Shown piece after piece: positions 23,026 to 32,043 of a stretch of DNA of 50,078 nucleotides. The translations under genes and the position numbers were made by a program. The notes beneath the pieces are model-generated. The model made no database searches and was not told the origin of the DNA. It saw only the letters and a list, made by a program, of their open reading frames with translations. The stretch lies in the NCBI RefSeq assembly GCF_024692365.1, contig NZ_JAILMR010000074.1, positions 1 through 50,078 on the forward strand, given 5' to 3'. Numbering within the stretch: the first letter of the stretch is position 1; each line of letters begins with the position of its first letter. Source of the DNA: Ruminococcus sp. (GTDB lineage: Bacteria > Bacillota > Clostridia > Oscillospirales > Ruminococcaceae).

Positions 23026-25413
23026 ATGCATAATAGAAATTATAAAAAAGCGATTGTCTTTGGTTTGTGTCTTACTATGCTGATGCCTCTGGGTTCTATG
23101 GCTGTTACTTCGGCAGATTCCGAGGAGGATACCGCCGCGGTCGAAGACGCTGTGGAAGCAGCTGATGAGATCACCTCGGGCGATGAGGATACTACGGGAA
23201 GTGAAGACGAACTCCCCGAAAAGATCACTGATGAGCAGGCTGCCGCTATGGCTGAAAAGCTCAGCGAGAACAACAACTTCATTCTTTACGGCGACGAAAA
23301 GAATGGTAGACTTGGTCTTTATGTAAAGAGCAGCGGTGCTTACTGGTGGACTTCACCTATAAATGTAGCCTCAGAGGATCAGGTAGTCGATCCTGAAAAG
23401 GGCATGGCAATGAAAAAAGCGCTGAGAAAGCAGATCGCTTCAAGCTGCGCTATCAAGGTCGGTGACCTCAGACAGGAAAAGAGGACAGAGTCTGCGGCTC
23501 CTATTTACTCAAACAAGGCAACTGCCAAGTGGACGAAAAATGACAAGGGCGCTGTTATCGAATACAATTACAAATCCGATGGCGTAAAGCTGAAAGTTCA
23601 TTATGAGCTTTGCGAGGACAGTCTGTACGTTTACATGAATTCTTCCGAAGTGGAAGAGGCGAACACTTCTCTGGTAGACGGCAAGATACTTACCAAACTC
23701 CAGCTTTGTCCTTACTTTGCAGCTGCTCCTGCTGTGGACTACAACGGCAATCCTACAAGCGGCTACATGATAATCCCCGACGGCAGCGGTGCTGTTATCA
23801 ACTACAACAACGGCAAGGGAACTTATCCCGATTATGAGCAGCAGGTATACGGCAGAGATTACACTATGGTTCCTCTGCAGGCTCCCAGAGTTACAGAGCA
23901 GGCTTATTTGCCTGTACTCTCAACGGTAAACGGCAGTAACGGTATCGTTGCGGTGGCTACTGACGGTGATGCCAACGTATACGCAAGGGCACAGGTCAGC
24001 GGTCAGAACAAGCAGGTCTACAACAACTGCTATTTCGAGTTTGAAACACGTTCTTCCGATGCGTTCTATATGAGCGGTGTTGCCAACAAGCTGAACGTAT
24101 TTGAAAAGGGCGATATCAAGACCGAGCGCTTCGGTGTACACTACTATCCCGTTACAAGCAAGGACGGCGGCACTGTAAACTACGCTGACTGCGCTGAGGT
24201 TTACAGAAACTACCTTATTGATGAGAAGGGTCTGAAAAAGCAGAACTCTCTCGGCAACAAGCTTTATATGGATCTCTACGGCGGCGTGCTGAAGAGAACT
24301 TCCATTCTGGGTCTGCCTTTCAATCTCAAAACCGAGATAACAGGCTTCGACCAGGCAGGCAAGATAGTTGAAGCCCTCAAGGGCAAGGGCGTAAACAGCT
24401 TCAACGTTAACTATAACGACTGGACAAACGCCTCCATAAAGGGTAATATCTCTACTAAGGCAAAAGCTTCAGGCACACTGGGCGGCAACAGCGCGTTCAC
24501 CGATTTTATCAATACTGACGGCGTTCAGGTGTACCCATCGATGAACAACTTCACTATGGACAGATCTTCCGCCGGTTACTGGACACTGACAAGCACAGCG
24601 ATAAGAATATCCAACGCTTATTCAAGACAGTCCTCTTACAGCCTGTCCTTCGGTGTTACAAAGAAGGGCGTAGCTCCCGCACTGCTGTCTCCCGACAAGT
24701 ATTCAAAGACCTTTGAAGAGATGATAAGCAGCTATCAGGATAAGGGTATTGACAGAGTTGGTTTTGGTTATCTGTCTTCCAGACTGGTAGGAGATTATAC
24801 CAAAAAGAAAACCTATTGCAGAGATAAGACCATGAATGTACTGGTAGATGAGTACAAGAATGCAAACAGCAATATGGGTGCGGTACTGGCTGATGAAGCT
24901 AATGCTTATATCCTGCCTTATGTTTCAACTGTATCCAGCATTCCTGTTTCTTCCAGCGGATACGATATCACTGATTTCGATATCCCGTTCTATCAGATGG
25001 TAATACACGGCTATGTGCCTTATGCTTCAAGTGCTATCAACAAGAGCTCAAATACTGATGAGACCTTTATGCTGGCTCTTGCTTCGGGTTCGCAGATGCA
25101 CTACGATTTCACCTATGTTGACAGCGATGTGCTTCAGGACACTGATTACAACGACCTGTATTACACCAATTACAAGGGCTGGACAGCTGCGGCAGCCAGC
25201 CAGTACAAGGCGGCAAAGAACGTTATCGGCGGTGTTGCCGATTATACCATCAGCAAGTATGAAGTAAGCGGCGACGGAAATGTCCTCACGACCACCTATT
25301 CCAAGGAAGGTAAGGACGATGTTATTGTAGAGATCGACAAGAAGAACGCTACCGCGACAGTTGACGGCAAGAACGTCAACATATCAAATTGTATTGAAGG
25401 AGGTTTGAAATAA
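23026..25413 (+). CDS. Secreted DUF5696-like protein, possible non-classical glycoside hydrolase
   Basis: 795 residues. Signal peptide (MHNRNYKKAIVFGLCLTMLM) then an acidic Glu/Asp-rich linker to about residue 75. A beta-rich region (about 85-400) includes NGRLGLYVKSSGAYWWTS, SGYMIIPDGSGAVINYNNG and KDIKTERFGVHYYPV-type strands. The 410-720 region alternates helix and strand like a TIM barrel: YMDLYGGVLKRTS, GKIVEALKGKGVNSFNVNYN, VQVYPSMNNFTMD, VLADEANAYILPYVS. A short C-terminal beta domain ends it. DUF5696 assignment is from this pattern and the neighbourhood; catalysis is only inferred. Candidate acids include the Asp/Glu of ADEANAY. The stop overlaps the next start by one base. Confidence 0.75.
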   Translation: MHNRNYKKAIVFGLCLTMLMPLGSMAVTSADSEEDTAAVEDAVEAADEITSGDEDTTGSEDELPEKITDEQAAAMAEKLSENNNFILYGDEKNGRLGLYVKSSGAYWWTSPINVASEDQVVDPEKGMAMKKALRKQIASSCAIKVGDLRQEKRTESAAPIYSNKATAKWTKNDKGAVIEYNYKSDGVKLKVHYELCEDSLYVYMNSSEVEEANTSLVDGKILTKLQLCPYFAAAPAVDYNGNPTSGYMIIPDGSGAVINYNNGKGTYPDYEQQVYGRDYTMVPLQAPRVTEQAYLPVLSTVNGSNGIVAVATDGDANVYARAQVSGQNKQVYNNCYFEFETRSSDAFYMSGVANKLNVFEKGDIKTERFGVHYYPVTSKDGGTVNYADCAEVYRNYLIDEKGLKKQNSLGNKLYMDLYGGVLKRTSILGLPFNLKTEITGFDQAGKIVEALKGKGVNSFNVNYNDWTNASIKGNISTKAKASGTLGGNSAFTDFINTDGVQVYPSMNNFTMDRSSAGYWTLTSTAIRISNAYSRQSSYSLSFGVTKKGVAPALLSPDKYSKTFEEMISSYQDKGIDRVGFGYLSSRLVGDYTKKKTYCRDKTMNVLVDEYKNANSNMGAVLADEANAYILPYVSTVSSIPVSSSGYDITDFDIPFYQMVIHGYVPYASSAINKSSNTDETFMLALASGSQMHYDFTYVDSDVLQDTDYNDLYYTNYKGWTAAAASQYKAAKNVIGGVADYTISKYEVSGDGNVLTTTYSKEGKDDVIVEIDKKNATATVDGKNVNISNCIEGGLK

Positions 25414-26357
25414 TGAGCAAAGATAATAAAGCAGTTCAGACTTCCGAAAAACAAAAAAGACACGTTCTTTCCTACGAAAAAAGAAAGGGACTTTACGGCT
25501 ACGGCTTCATAGGTCTCTGGGCGCTGGGCACGATATACTTCTTTATCGCACCTCTCATCATGTCTCTCATTTATTCCTTCAACGAAACATCAGTCGAAGT
25601 CGGCGGCATGAAGATGAAGTGGATAGGCATGAAGAACTATGTCAATGCTTTCCGTAAGGATCAGGATTACACTCTTGCGCTGGTTGATATGCTGAAAAAC
25701 ACAGCGCTGAGAACTCCTCTGATCATTATATTCTCGATATTCATCGCACTGGTGCTGAACCAGAAGTTCAAGGGAAGAACTTTCGCAAGAGCGGTATTCT
25801 TCCTGCCTGTTATCATAGCTACCGGTCCTGTTATGGATATCATCAACGGTAACATGAGCACAGGTGGATACTCGGGCGGTTCCGAGCAGTTCAGCACAAT
25901 GTTTGAAGCTAACCTTGTAGATCAGCTTCTCAACTTCCTGGGCATCTATAACATCAGTGACAAGCTGTCGAACATCATCAATTCGCTGACTACCGACATC
26001 TTCAATCTGGTGTGGAACTCGGGTATACAGATACTTCTGATACTCGCAGCACTCCAGGGCATCTCACCTGCTTCAAAGGAAGCAGCTCAGATGGAGGGTG
26101 CAACTTCGTGGGAATTCTTCTGGAAGATAACTCTCCCTACGATAAGCCCCATGATACTCGCAAGCGTTGTTTATACAGTAGTTGACTCCTTCGTTGACCC
26201 CGGTAACAAGGTAATGACCATAGTTCTTAACAAGTCTACGAACTGGCAGCACGGATATTCAGCTGCGATGGCTTGGGCATACTTCGCTATAATAGGTGTT
26301 TGCCTTGGTATCATAGTTGCTATCCTTAACAAGGTCATCTACTACGAAGTTGAGTAA
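25413..26357 (+). CDS. CUT1-type sugar ABC permease, MalF-like (pair 2)
   Basis: 314 residues, six membrane segments (first at about 30-52, GFIGLWALGTIYFFIAPLIM). The EAA loop reads KEAAQMEGATSWEFFWKIT followed by LPTISPMI. A longer extracytoplasmic loop rich in Gly/Ser (NGNMSTGGYSGGSEQFST) separates two of the segments, and differs from the pair-1 protein, so the two channels are not recent copies. It follows GGAGG and overlaps the previous gene by one base. Confidence 0.92.
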   Translation: MSKDNKAVQTSEKQKRHVLSYEKRKGLYGYGFIGLWALGTIYFFIAPLIMSLIYSFNETSVEVGGMKMKWIGMKNYVNAFRKDQDYTLALVDMLKNTALRTPLIIIFSIFIALVLNQKFKGRTFARAVFFLPVIIATGPVMDIINGNMSTGGYSGGSEQFSTMFEANLVDQLLNFLGIYNISDKLSNIINSLTTDIFNLVWNSGIQILLILAALQGISPASKEAAQMEGATSWEFFWKITLPTISPMILASVVYTVVDSFVDPGNKVMTIVLNKSTNWQHGYSAAMAWAYFAIIGVCLGIIVAILNKVIYYEVE

Positions 26358-26370
26358 AGGGGGGATAGAA

Positions 26371-27420
26371 GTGGCAACTAAAAAAGAAGAAAAGCAGTTT
26401 GAAAAAGAGCGTAAAGCTGCTATTAAAGCTCGTGAGAAGCGAATGAAGGAGGAAGGTCTTGAAAAGTTCCTTACTCCCGATCAGATAAAGTACAACAGAA
26501 GGCAGAAAGCCATGGGCGCTGTCTGGCCTGTATTCAGATTTCTGATACTATTCGGTCTGTGCTTTGTCATACTCTATCCTCTGATATTCATGCTTTCAAC
26601 AGCATTCAGACCCAATGAACAGATGAACGACCCTTCTATCATCTGGATACCCAAGAATTTCACTATGTCGAACATCAAGGATACCTGGAAGGTAATGAAG
26701 TTCGATAAGACACTGATAAACACAATTATCCTGAATCTGGTATCTTCTGTTCTTCAGGTAATTACCTGTTCGATAACAGGCTATGGTTTCGCAAGATTCA
26801 AGTTCAAAGGCAAGAATCTCCTGTTCGCCATAGTTGTTCTGATGATAATCGTTCCTCCCCAGATAACAACGATACCTCTGTATATGCAGTATGCATATTT
26901 CAAGCCTCAGTTCCTGGCTAAGATATTCACTCTTGGCAAATCTACTTCACTGATAAACAGCGGTTGGACGATGTATCTGCCTGCACTGTTCGCAAACGGC
27001 ATAAGAGCAGGTCTGTTCATCTTCATCTTCCGTCAGTTCTTCAGAGGACTTCCCAAGGAACTTGAAGACGCAGCTTATCTGGACGGCTGTTCACCCCTTT
27101 ACACTTATGTAAAGATAATGATACCCAACGCAAGGCAGTCATTCCTGACAGTTTTCCTGTTCTCCATCGTATGGTACTGGAACGACTACTATGTATCAAG
27201 TTCTTTCTTCACCAACAACGACACAGTTGCACTGATGCTGAAGAACCTGAATACCACCCTTGCAAAGACCCTCTTCAACAATCAGTCAGTATCTGTTCGT
27301 CAGATAATCGTTTGGCTGGAAGCAGGCTGTCTGCTTTCGATAACTCCTATACTGGTAATGTATGTATTCCTGCAGAGATACTTCGTAGAAGGTATCGAAA
27401 AGTCCGGTCTTGCAAACTGA
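26371..27420 (+). CDS. CUT1-type sugar ABC permease, MalG-like (pair 2)
   Basis: 349 residues from a GTG start after AAAGGGGGG; a longer in-frame start inside the previous gene was rejected. A charged cytoplasmic N-terminus of about 60 residues (KKEEKQFEKERKAAIKARE) precedes six membrane segments. EAA loop: EDAAYLDGCSPLYTYVKIM followed by IPNARQ. The long charged N-terminus is unlike the pair-1 MalG and could contact the ATPases. It is the last gene of the locus, followed by a bidirectional hairpin. No solute-binding protein dedicated to pair 2 is evident. Confidence 0.92.
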   Translation: MATKKEEKQFEKERKAAIKAREKRMKEEGLEKFLTPDQIKYNRRQKAMGAVWPVFRFLILFGLCFVILYPLIFMLSTAFRPNEQMNDPSIIWIPKNFTMSNIKDTWKVMKFDKTLINTIILNLVSSVLQVITCSITGYGFARFKFKGKNLLFAIVVLMIIVPPQITTIPLYMQYAYFKPQFLAKIFTLGKSTSLINSGWTMYLPALFANGIRAGLFIFIFRQFFRGLPKELEDAAYLDGCSPLYTYVKIMIPNARQSFLTVFLFSIVWYWNDYYVSSSFFTNNDTVALMLKNLNTTLAKTLFNNQSVSVRQIIVWLEAGCLLSITPILVMYVFLQRYFVEGIEKSGLAN

Positions 27421-27453
27421 TATCGGTATTGCGATGTAATAACGTTTCAAGAA

Positions 27454-27491
27454 AAAGGCACTTCTGTCGGAACATTGACAGAAGTGCCTTT
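27454..27491. terminator. Bidirectional terminator between the transport locus and capA
   Basis: AAAGGCACTTCTGTC and GACAGAAGTGCCTTT form a perfect 15-pair stem with an 8-base loop between convergent genes. Confidence 0.88.
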
Positions 27492-27518
27492 GCGCATTAA
27501 AGAGGGTACAACCCTTGT

Positions 27519-27558
27519 TAAAAAAGCGAACAGCGGTTAGTCGGGGACTTCGCTGTTC
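27519..27558 (-). terminator. Terminator after the capA-like gene
   Basis: Minus-strand stem GAACAGCG/CGCTGTTC with a 15-base loop, then GC and six Ts. Confidence 0.8.
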
Positions 27559-27568
27559 ACTGTATCAT

Positions 27569-28876
27569 CTATTCGTATGCGAGGAATTCTTCGGGGATAT
27601 AATTGATGTAGTTCTGCAGAACGTTTCTGTTTACACCTGCACGCTGATACATCATGTGGCGGGAAAGCATATCATCGGAGTAATCGCCGTAGGGGTATAC
27701 AGCACAGTTGTACCACATGGAATCCCAGCTGTAACCCTCATAATGGGATATGACGGGGATAGCCTTGACGTTCTCGAAAGATATCGCACCGCCGTTATCG
27801 TAGTCTTTAACTACGTCCAGCTTGCCGAATATGCCGATTATCGACCTGCCAAACTGACCGTCGGGATTGTCGCCATCGAACATGGTGGAGAAGAAATTTC
27901 CCAGACCGTAGTAGCAGAAAGCCTGACCGCCGTCGGGTTTGTCGAGGTAGGTGCAGGTGGAAAGTGCGTGTGCCTGAGTTCCTATTATAAGGTCAGCACC
28001 CCATTCTACCAGCTTGGGAGTGAGGGATAACTGCATATCGTTCAGGTCGTTGAGGACTTCCGTGCCATAGTGGCAGGACACCACAACAACGTCAGCCATT
28101 TTGTCGGCTTTTTCGATCTGGCGCTTGACAGTCTCCTCATCGGAGAGGTATACTACCTTTCCTGCATCACCGTCACCGAGGAATATGCCGTTGGTATGTT
28201 CCATGTATCCGAGGAAAGCAAAGGTTACACCGTTGACTTCCATTGTTCTTATGTTTTCCGAATCTGCTTCATCACGGTAAGCGCCGTAATGAACAACGCC
28301 TTTTCTGTCCCAGTAATCAAGGGAGGATATCAGCCCGTCGGAGAACTTATCAAGCACATGATTGTTCGACATGGAAATGACGTTGAATCCGAAATCCACC
28401 ACGGCATCACCGACTTCGGTGGGAGTGGAGAACATTGGGAAAGTCGAGGGCTCAAAAGCATCGTTTACAAGAGTCTCCTGATTGAGTATCGCGACATCGG
28501 TGCCCTCTATCAGCTTTTTGCAGGGAGCGTAGCACTTTGAAAAATCGTAGCTGCCGTCCTCCTGCTGTGCCTCGACGTAAATGTTATCGTGGATAAGGTT
28601 ATCGCCTGCACAGGCAAGATGCACTACGGTTTTGCCTGTCTTGTTCTCATCGGCAGATTTTTCCTCTGGGGCACTTTCGCTGACTGAACTTTCAGCATCG
28701 GTGATAGTATTCTCGGCGGTATCCTCGGAGGGCTTATTGTAATCTATAACTTCTATCCCTGCGACAGAGGTTTTCTCTGTTTCGGGTGCGGACTTTTCTT
28801 CTGTATCCGACAGCTTACCGCAGGAAGTTGTCAGCATCGCGGCTGCAAGAATGAACGGGAGAGTCTTTATCTTCAT
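27569..28876 (-). CDS. CapA-family (PgsA-like) cell-surface lipoprotein
   Basis: 435 residues. An N-terminal signal ends in LTTSCGK with a likely lipidated Cys19. An acidic Ser/Glu-rich linker runs to about residue 85. The CapA metallophosphatase-like domain follows: VHLACAGDNLIHD, VAILNQETLVND, FNVISMSNNHVLD, DVVVVSCHYGTEV, ADLIIGTQAHALS. His and Asp residues in these motifs correspond to metal ligands of the calcineurin-like fold. The family includes PgsA/CapA of poly-gamma-glutamate synthesis, but no pgsB or pgsC is adjacent, so its substrate is unknown. Own promoter and terminator; it is divergent from adhE. Confidence 0.88.
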   Translation of the reverse strand: MKIKTLPFILAAAMLTTSCGKLSDTEEKSAPETEKTSVAGIEVIDYNKPSEDTAENTITDAESSVSESAPEEKSADENKTGKTVVHLACAGDNLIHDNIYVEAQQEDGSYDFSKCYAPCKKLIEGTDVAILNQETLVNDAFEPSTFPMFSTPTEVGDAVVDFGFNVISMSNNHVLDKFSDGLISSLDYWDRKGVVHYGAYRDEADSENIRTMEVNGVTFAFLGYMEHTNGIFLGDGDAGKVVYLSDEETVKRQIEKADKMADVVVVSCHYGTEVLNDLNDMQLSLTPKLVEWGADLIIGTQAHALSTCTYLDKPDGGQAFCYYGLGNFFSTMFDGDNPDGQFGRSIIGIFGKLDVVKDYDNGGAISFENVKAIPVISHYEGYSWDSMWYNCAVYPYGDYSDDMLSRHMMYQRAGVNRNVLQNYINYIPEEFLAYE

Positions 28877-28913
28877 ATAATTCTCCTTAATAGTTTATTT
28901 AATTTCGGATAAT

Positions 28914-28942
28914 ATTATAACACTAATTTTGTGATTTGTCAC
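28914..28942 (-). promoter_or_regulatory. Promoter of the capA-like gene
   Basis: Minus strand GTGACA (28937-28942), 17 bases, TATAAT (28914-28919). The -35 lies in a GTGA-N4-TCAC inverted repeat. Confidence 0.75.
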
Positions 28943-29206
28943 CCGATTTTTGGATATTTGTGAAAATCAGACAAGGTCTGACGTGACAAAAGTCGGGAAT
29001 GTACCGAAATTGCTCATTTCTGTGATAATGCATAGTAATAAAGAAGGGAAGTTGTGGGATAATAACAAAGAAATATCGGAGGTGAAAAGTCGCTAAATAT
29101 AGCATAAAGTCGGAATAGTAGTGCATTGGCAGAAACCCTGCAAAATCGAGTGATCTGAGTTGCAGAACGTTCAGAAAAAGTTTAAAAAGATAGGTAAATA
29201 TGTACA
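28943..29206. other. AT-rich spacer between divergent capA and adhE promoters
   Basis: About 260 bases with no gene. The only clear structure is a small TCAGAC/GTCTGA inverted repeat with a three-base loop near 28966-28980. This may hold regulator sites for adhE, but none is recognised. Confidence 0.5.
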
Positions 29207-29235
29207 TTGACAAAAAAATAACAAACTGGTATAAT
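29207..29235 (+). promoter_or_regulatory. Consensus adhE promoter with an overlapping Rex-like box
   Basis: TTGACA (29207-29212), 17 bases, TATAAT (29230-29235), both perfect. The 18 bases at 29207-29224 match 11 of 14 defined positions of the Rex operator TTGTTAA-N4-TTAACAA, with an intact right half TAACAA. Rex, an NADH-sensing repressor, controls adhE in other Firmicutes, so binding here would block the -35 when NADH is low. The promoter is firm; the Rex site is a proposal. Confidence 0.8.
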
Positions 29236-29251
29236 AGGAATATAATTTAAT

Positions 29252-29290
29252 GGGTATCAGGTTCGGATATTCCGATAATACCTGTTTTTG
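29252..29290 (+). promoter_or_regulatory. Terminator-like hairpin in the adhE leader
   Basis: CAGGT, TCGGA, loop TAT, TCCGA, bulge TAAT, ACCTG, then TTTTT. It lies between the promoter and the ribosome binding site, where an attenuator or mRNA-stability element would be. Confidence 0.5.
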
Positions 29291-29330
29291 TGTGAAAATT
29301 CAACCTGAAAATGTTTGGAGGATAATATCT

Positions 29331-31967
29331 ATGGCTAAAACTACTGCTAAAAAGAACGAACCAATTTTCGTGGACAGCGTAGAAGCACTATCTGCCAAGA
29401 TCAAGGAAGTCAGAGCTGCGCAGGCTAAATTTGCGACCTATACTCAGGAACAGGTCGACAAGATATTCAAGGCTGCTGCACTGGCTGCCAACAAGGCACG
29501 TCTGCCTCTCGCTAAAATGGCTGTTGAAGAAACAGGCATGGGCATAGTTGAAGACAAGGTCATAAAGAACAACTATGCGTCTGAGCACATCTACAATGCT
29601 TACAAGAACGTTCAGACCTGCGGTGTTTTTGAGACTAATGAAGCTTACGGCACCACAAAGCTGTATGAACCAATCGGACTTATCGCTGCGGTAATACCTA
29701 CTACTAACCCCACATCTACCGCTATATTCAAGACACTTATCTCGCTGAAGACAAGAAACGGTATCATCATCAGCCCTCACCCCCGTGCAAAGAACTGCAC
29801 TATCGCAGCTGCCAAGATAGTACTTGATGCTGCTGTTGCTGCAGGCGCACCTGAGAACATCATCGGCTGGATAGATGTACCCTCACTGGATATGACAAAC
29901 CAGATAATGAGAGATTCCGACCTGATACTTGCAACAGGCGGTCCCGGAATGGTAAAGAGCGCTTATTCTTCCGGTACTCCTGCACTGGGTGTTGGCGCGG
30001 GTAATGCTTCCGCTATAATCGACGCTTCCGCTGATATCAAGGTAGCAGTAAGCTCGATAATTCACTCCAAGACTTTCGATAACGGTATGATCTGTGCTAC
30101 TGAGCAGACACTTATCGTTGACAAGAAGATATACAAAGAAGTTAAGGCTGAGCTGAAAGCACGCGGCTGCTATTTCCTTAACAATGAGGAAGCTGACAAG
30201 GTAAGAAATACCATGATCATCAACGGCAGCCTTAATGCAAAGATAGTTGGTCAGAGACCTGTAAATATCGCTAAGCTCTGCGGCTTTGAGGTTCCCGAGG
30301 ACGTAAAGGTATTGATAGGCGAAGCTACCAGCACCGACCGCGAAGAGGCTTTCGGTCATGAGAAGCTGACTACCGTTCTCGGTATGTACAAGGCTGAGGA
30401 TTTCGACGATGCCCTCAATAAGGCTGAAACTCTGCTGGAAAACAACGGCGGACTTGGTCACACCTCGGTACTGTGGATAGATAACGTAAACGAGCGCGAG
30501 AAGCTGCTGAAATTCGCTGAAAGACTGAAAACAAGCCGTCTTATCGTGAATACACCTTCTTCTCTGGGCGGCATAGGCGACCTCTACAACTTCAACTTTG
30601 CACCTTCACTGACACTGGGCTGCGGCTCTTGGGGCGGAAACTCCGTCAGCGAGAACGTTGGTGTAAAGCATCTGCTGAATATCAAGACAGTTGTGGAGAG
30701 GAGAGAGAATATGCTGTGGTTCAGAGCGCCCGAAAAGGTATACTTCAAGAAGGGCTGTCTGCCTGTTGCCCTTGACGAGCTGAAAAACGTAATGGGCAAG
30801 AAGAAGGCTTTCATCGTTACCGACCAGTTCCTGTACAAGAACGGCTACACCAAGCCTATCACTGATAAGCTGGATCAGATGGGTATCGCTCACAATGTAT
30901 TCTTCGATGTTGCTCCCGATCCTTCACTGGGCTGCGCACTTGAAGGCGTAAAGGCTATCCGTGCTTTTGAGCCTGATACCATCATCGCTATCGGCGGCGG
31001 TTCCGCAATGGACGCTGCAAAGATCATGTGGGTTCTGTACGAGCATCCCGAGGCTGACTTCATGGATATGGCTATGCGTTTCATAGATATCCGTAAGAGA
31101 GTATATACCTTCCCGAAGATGGGCGAAAAGGCTTACTTCATCTGCATACCTACCTCTTCCGGTACAGGTTCCGAAGTTACACCTTTCGCAGTTATCACTG
31201 ATGAAAAGACAGGTCACAAGTATCCTCTGGCAGACTATGCTCTGCTGCCTAACATGGCTATCGTTGATACCGACCTGATGATGAGCGCACCTAAGGGTCT
31301 GACTGCTGCTTCCGGTCTGGACTGCATGGTTCACGACCTTGAAGCTCTGGCTTCTGTCATGGCTACCGATTTCACTGACGGTATTGCTCTGCAGTCACTG
31401 AAGACTACATTTGAGTATCTGCCCGAGTGCGTTGACAACGGACAGACTGCATACAAGGCAAGAGAGAAGATGGCTCACGCTGCTACTATGGCAGGTATGG
31501 CATTTGCAAATGCTTTCCTGGGTATAGGTCACTCCCTTGCACATAAGCTGGGTGCATATCACCACCTGCCTCACGGCATCTGCTGCGCACTGGTTATCAC
31601 CAATGTCATGAAGTTCAACGCTAACCCTGTTCCTACCAAGATGGGTACATTCTCGCAGTACGAGTATCCCAAGACCCTTGAAAAGTATGCTGATGTTGCT
31701 CGTTCGCTGGGTCTGTTCGGCAAGGACGACAAGGCTTGCTTCAAGATGCTCTGCGATAAGGTAGAAGAGCTGAAAGAGCGCGTAGGCTGCAAGAAGACAA
31801 TTGCTGAGTACGGTATCAGCGAGGAAGACTTCCTTGCAACACTGGATCAGATGTCCGAGGACGCATTCGACGATCAGTGCACAGGCGCAAACCCCAGATA
31901 TCCTCTCATCGAAGAGCTGAAGGAGATCTACAAGGCTTGCTACTACGGCACCGAGTACAAGGGCTAA
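29331..31967 (+). CDS. adhE: Bifunctional acetaldehyde-CoA/alcohol dehydrogenase
   Basis: Reduces acetyl-CoA to acetaldehyde and on to ethanol, re-oxidising two NADH per ethanol; the family forms long cytoplasmic spirosomes. 878 residues, usual length. The N-terminal aldehyde dehydrogenase part has the catalytic Cys255 in NGMICATEQT. The C-terminal iron-dependent alcohol dehydrogenase part starts near residue 450 (VYFKKGCLPVAL) with NAD motif GGGSAMDAAKIMW and metal-binding GIGHSLAHKLGAYHHLPHG. The start follows GGAGG at 29331; an in-frame ATG 27 codons upstream lies in the leader hairpin and has no ribosome binding site. Confidence 0.97.
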   Translation: MAKTTAKKNEPIFVDSVEALSAKIKEVRAAQAKFATYTQEQVDKIFKAAALAANKARLPLAKMAVEETGMGIVEDKVIKNNYASEHIYNAYKNVQTCGVFETNEAYGTTKLYEPIGLIAAVIPTTNPTSTAIFKTLISLKTRNGIIISPHPRAKNCTIAAAKIVLDAAVAAGAPENIIGWIDVPSLDMTNQIMRDSDLILATGGPGMVKSAYSSGTPALGVGAGNASAIIDASADIKVAVSSIIHSKTFDNGMICATEQTLIVDKKIYKEVKAELKARGCYFLNNEEADKVRNTMIINGSLNAKIVGQRPVNIAKLCGFEVPEDVKVLIGEATSTDREEAFGHEKLTTVLGMYKAEDFDDALNKAETLLENNGGLGHTSVLWIDNVNEREKLLKFAERLKTSRLIVNTPSSLGGIGDLYNFNFAPSLTLGCGSWGGNSVSENVGVKHLLNIKTVVERRENMLWFRAPEKVYFKKGCLPVALDELKNVMGKKKAFIVTDQFLYKNGYTKPITDKLDQMGIAHNVFFDVAPDPSLGCALEGVKAIRAFEPDTIIAIGGGSAMDAAKIMWVLYEHPEADFMDMAMRFIDIRKRVYTFPKMGEKAYFICIPTSSGTGSEVTPFAVITDEKTGHKYPLADYALLPNMAIVDTDLMMSAPKGLTAASGLDCMVHDLEALASVMATDFTDGIALQSLKTTFEYLPECVDNGQTAYKAREKMAHAATMAGMAFANAFLGIGHSLAHKLGAYHHLPHGICCALVITNVMKFNANPVPTKMGTFSQYEYPKTLEKYADVARSLGLFGKDDKACFKMLCDKVEELKERVGCKKTIAEYGISEEDFLATLDQMSEDAFDDQCTGANPRYPLIEELKEIYKACYYGTEYKG

Positions 31968-31998
31968 TTTAAGCTCTATATAATAGAATAAATAATTC

Positions 31999-32040
31999 AG
32001 GCACTTCTGTCAGCATTGACAGAAGTGCCTTTGTGTTTTT
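31999..32040 (+). terminator. Terminator of adhE
   Basis: AGGCACTTCTGTC and GACAGAAGTGCCT pair over 13 bases with a six-base loop and are followed by TTTGTGTTTTT. The stem is the same as that at 27454. Confidence 0.9.
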
Positions 32041-32043
32041 ATA

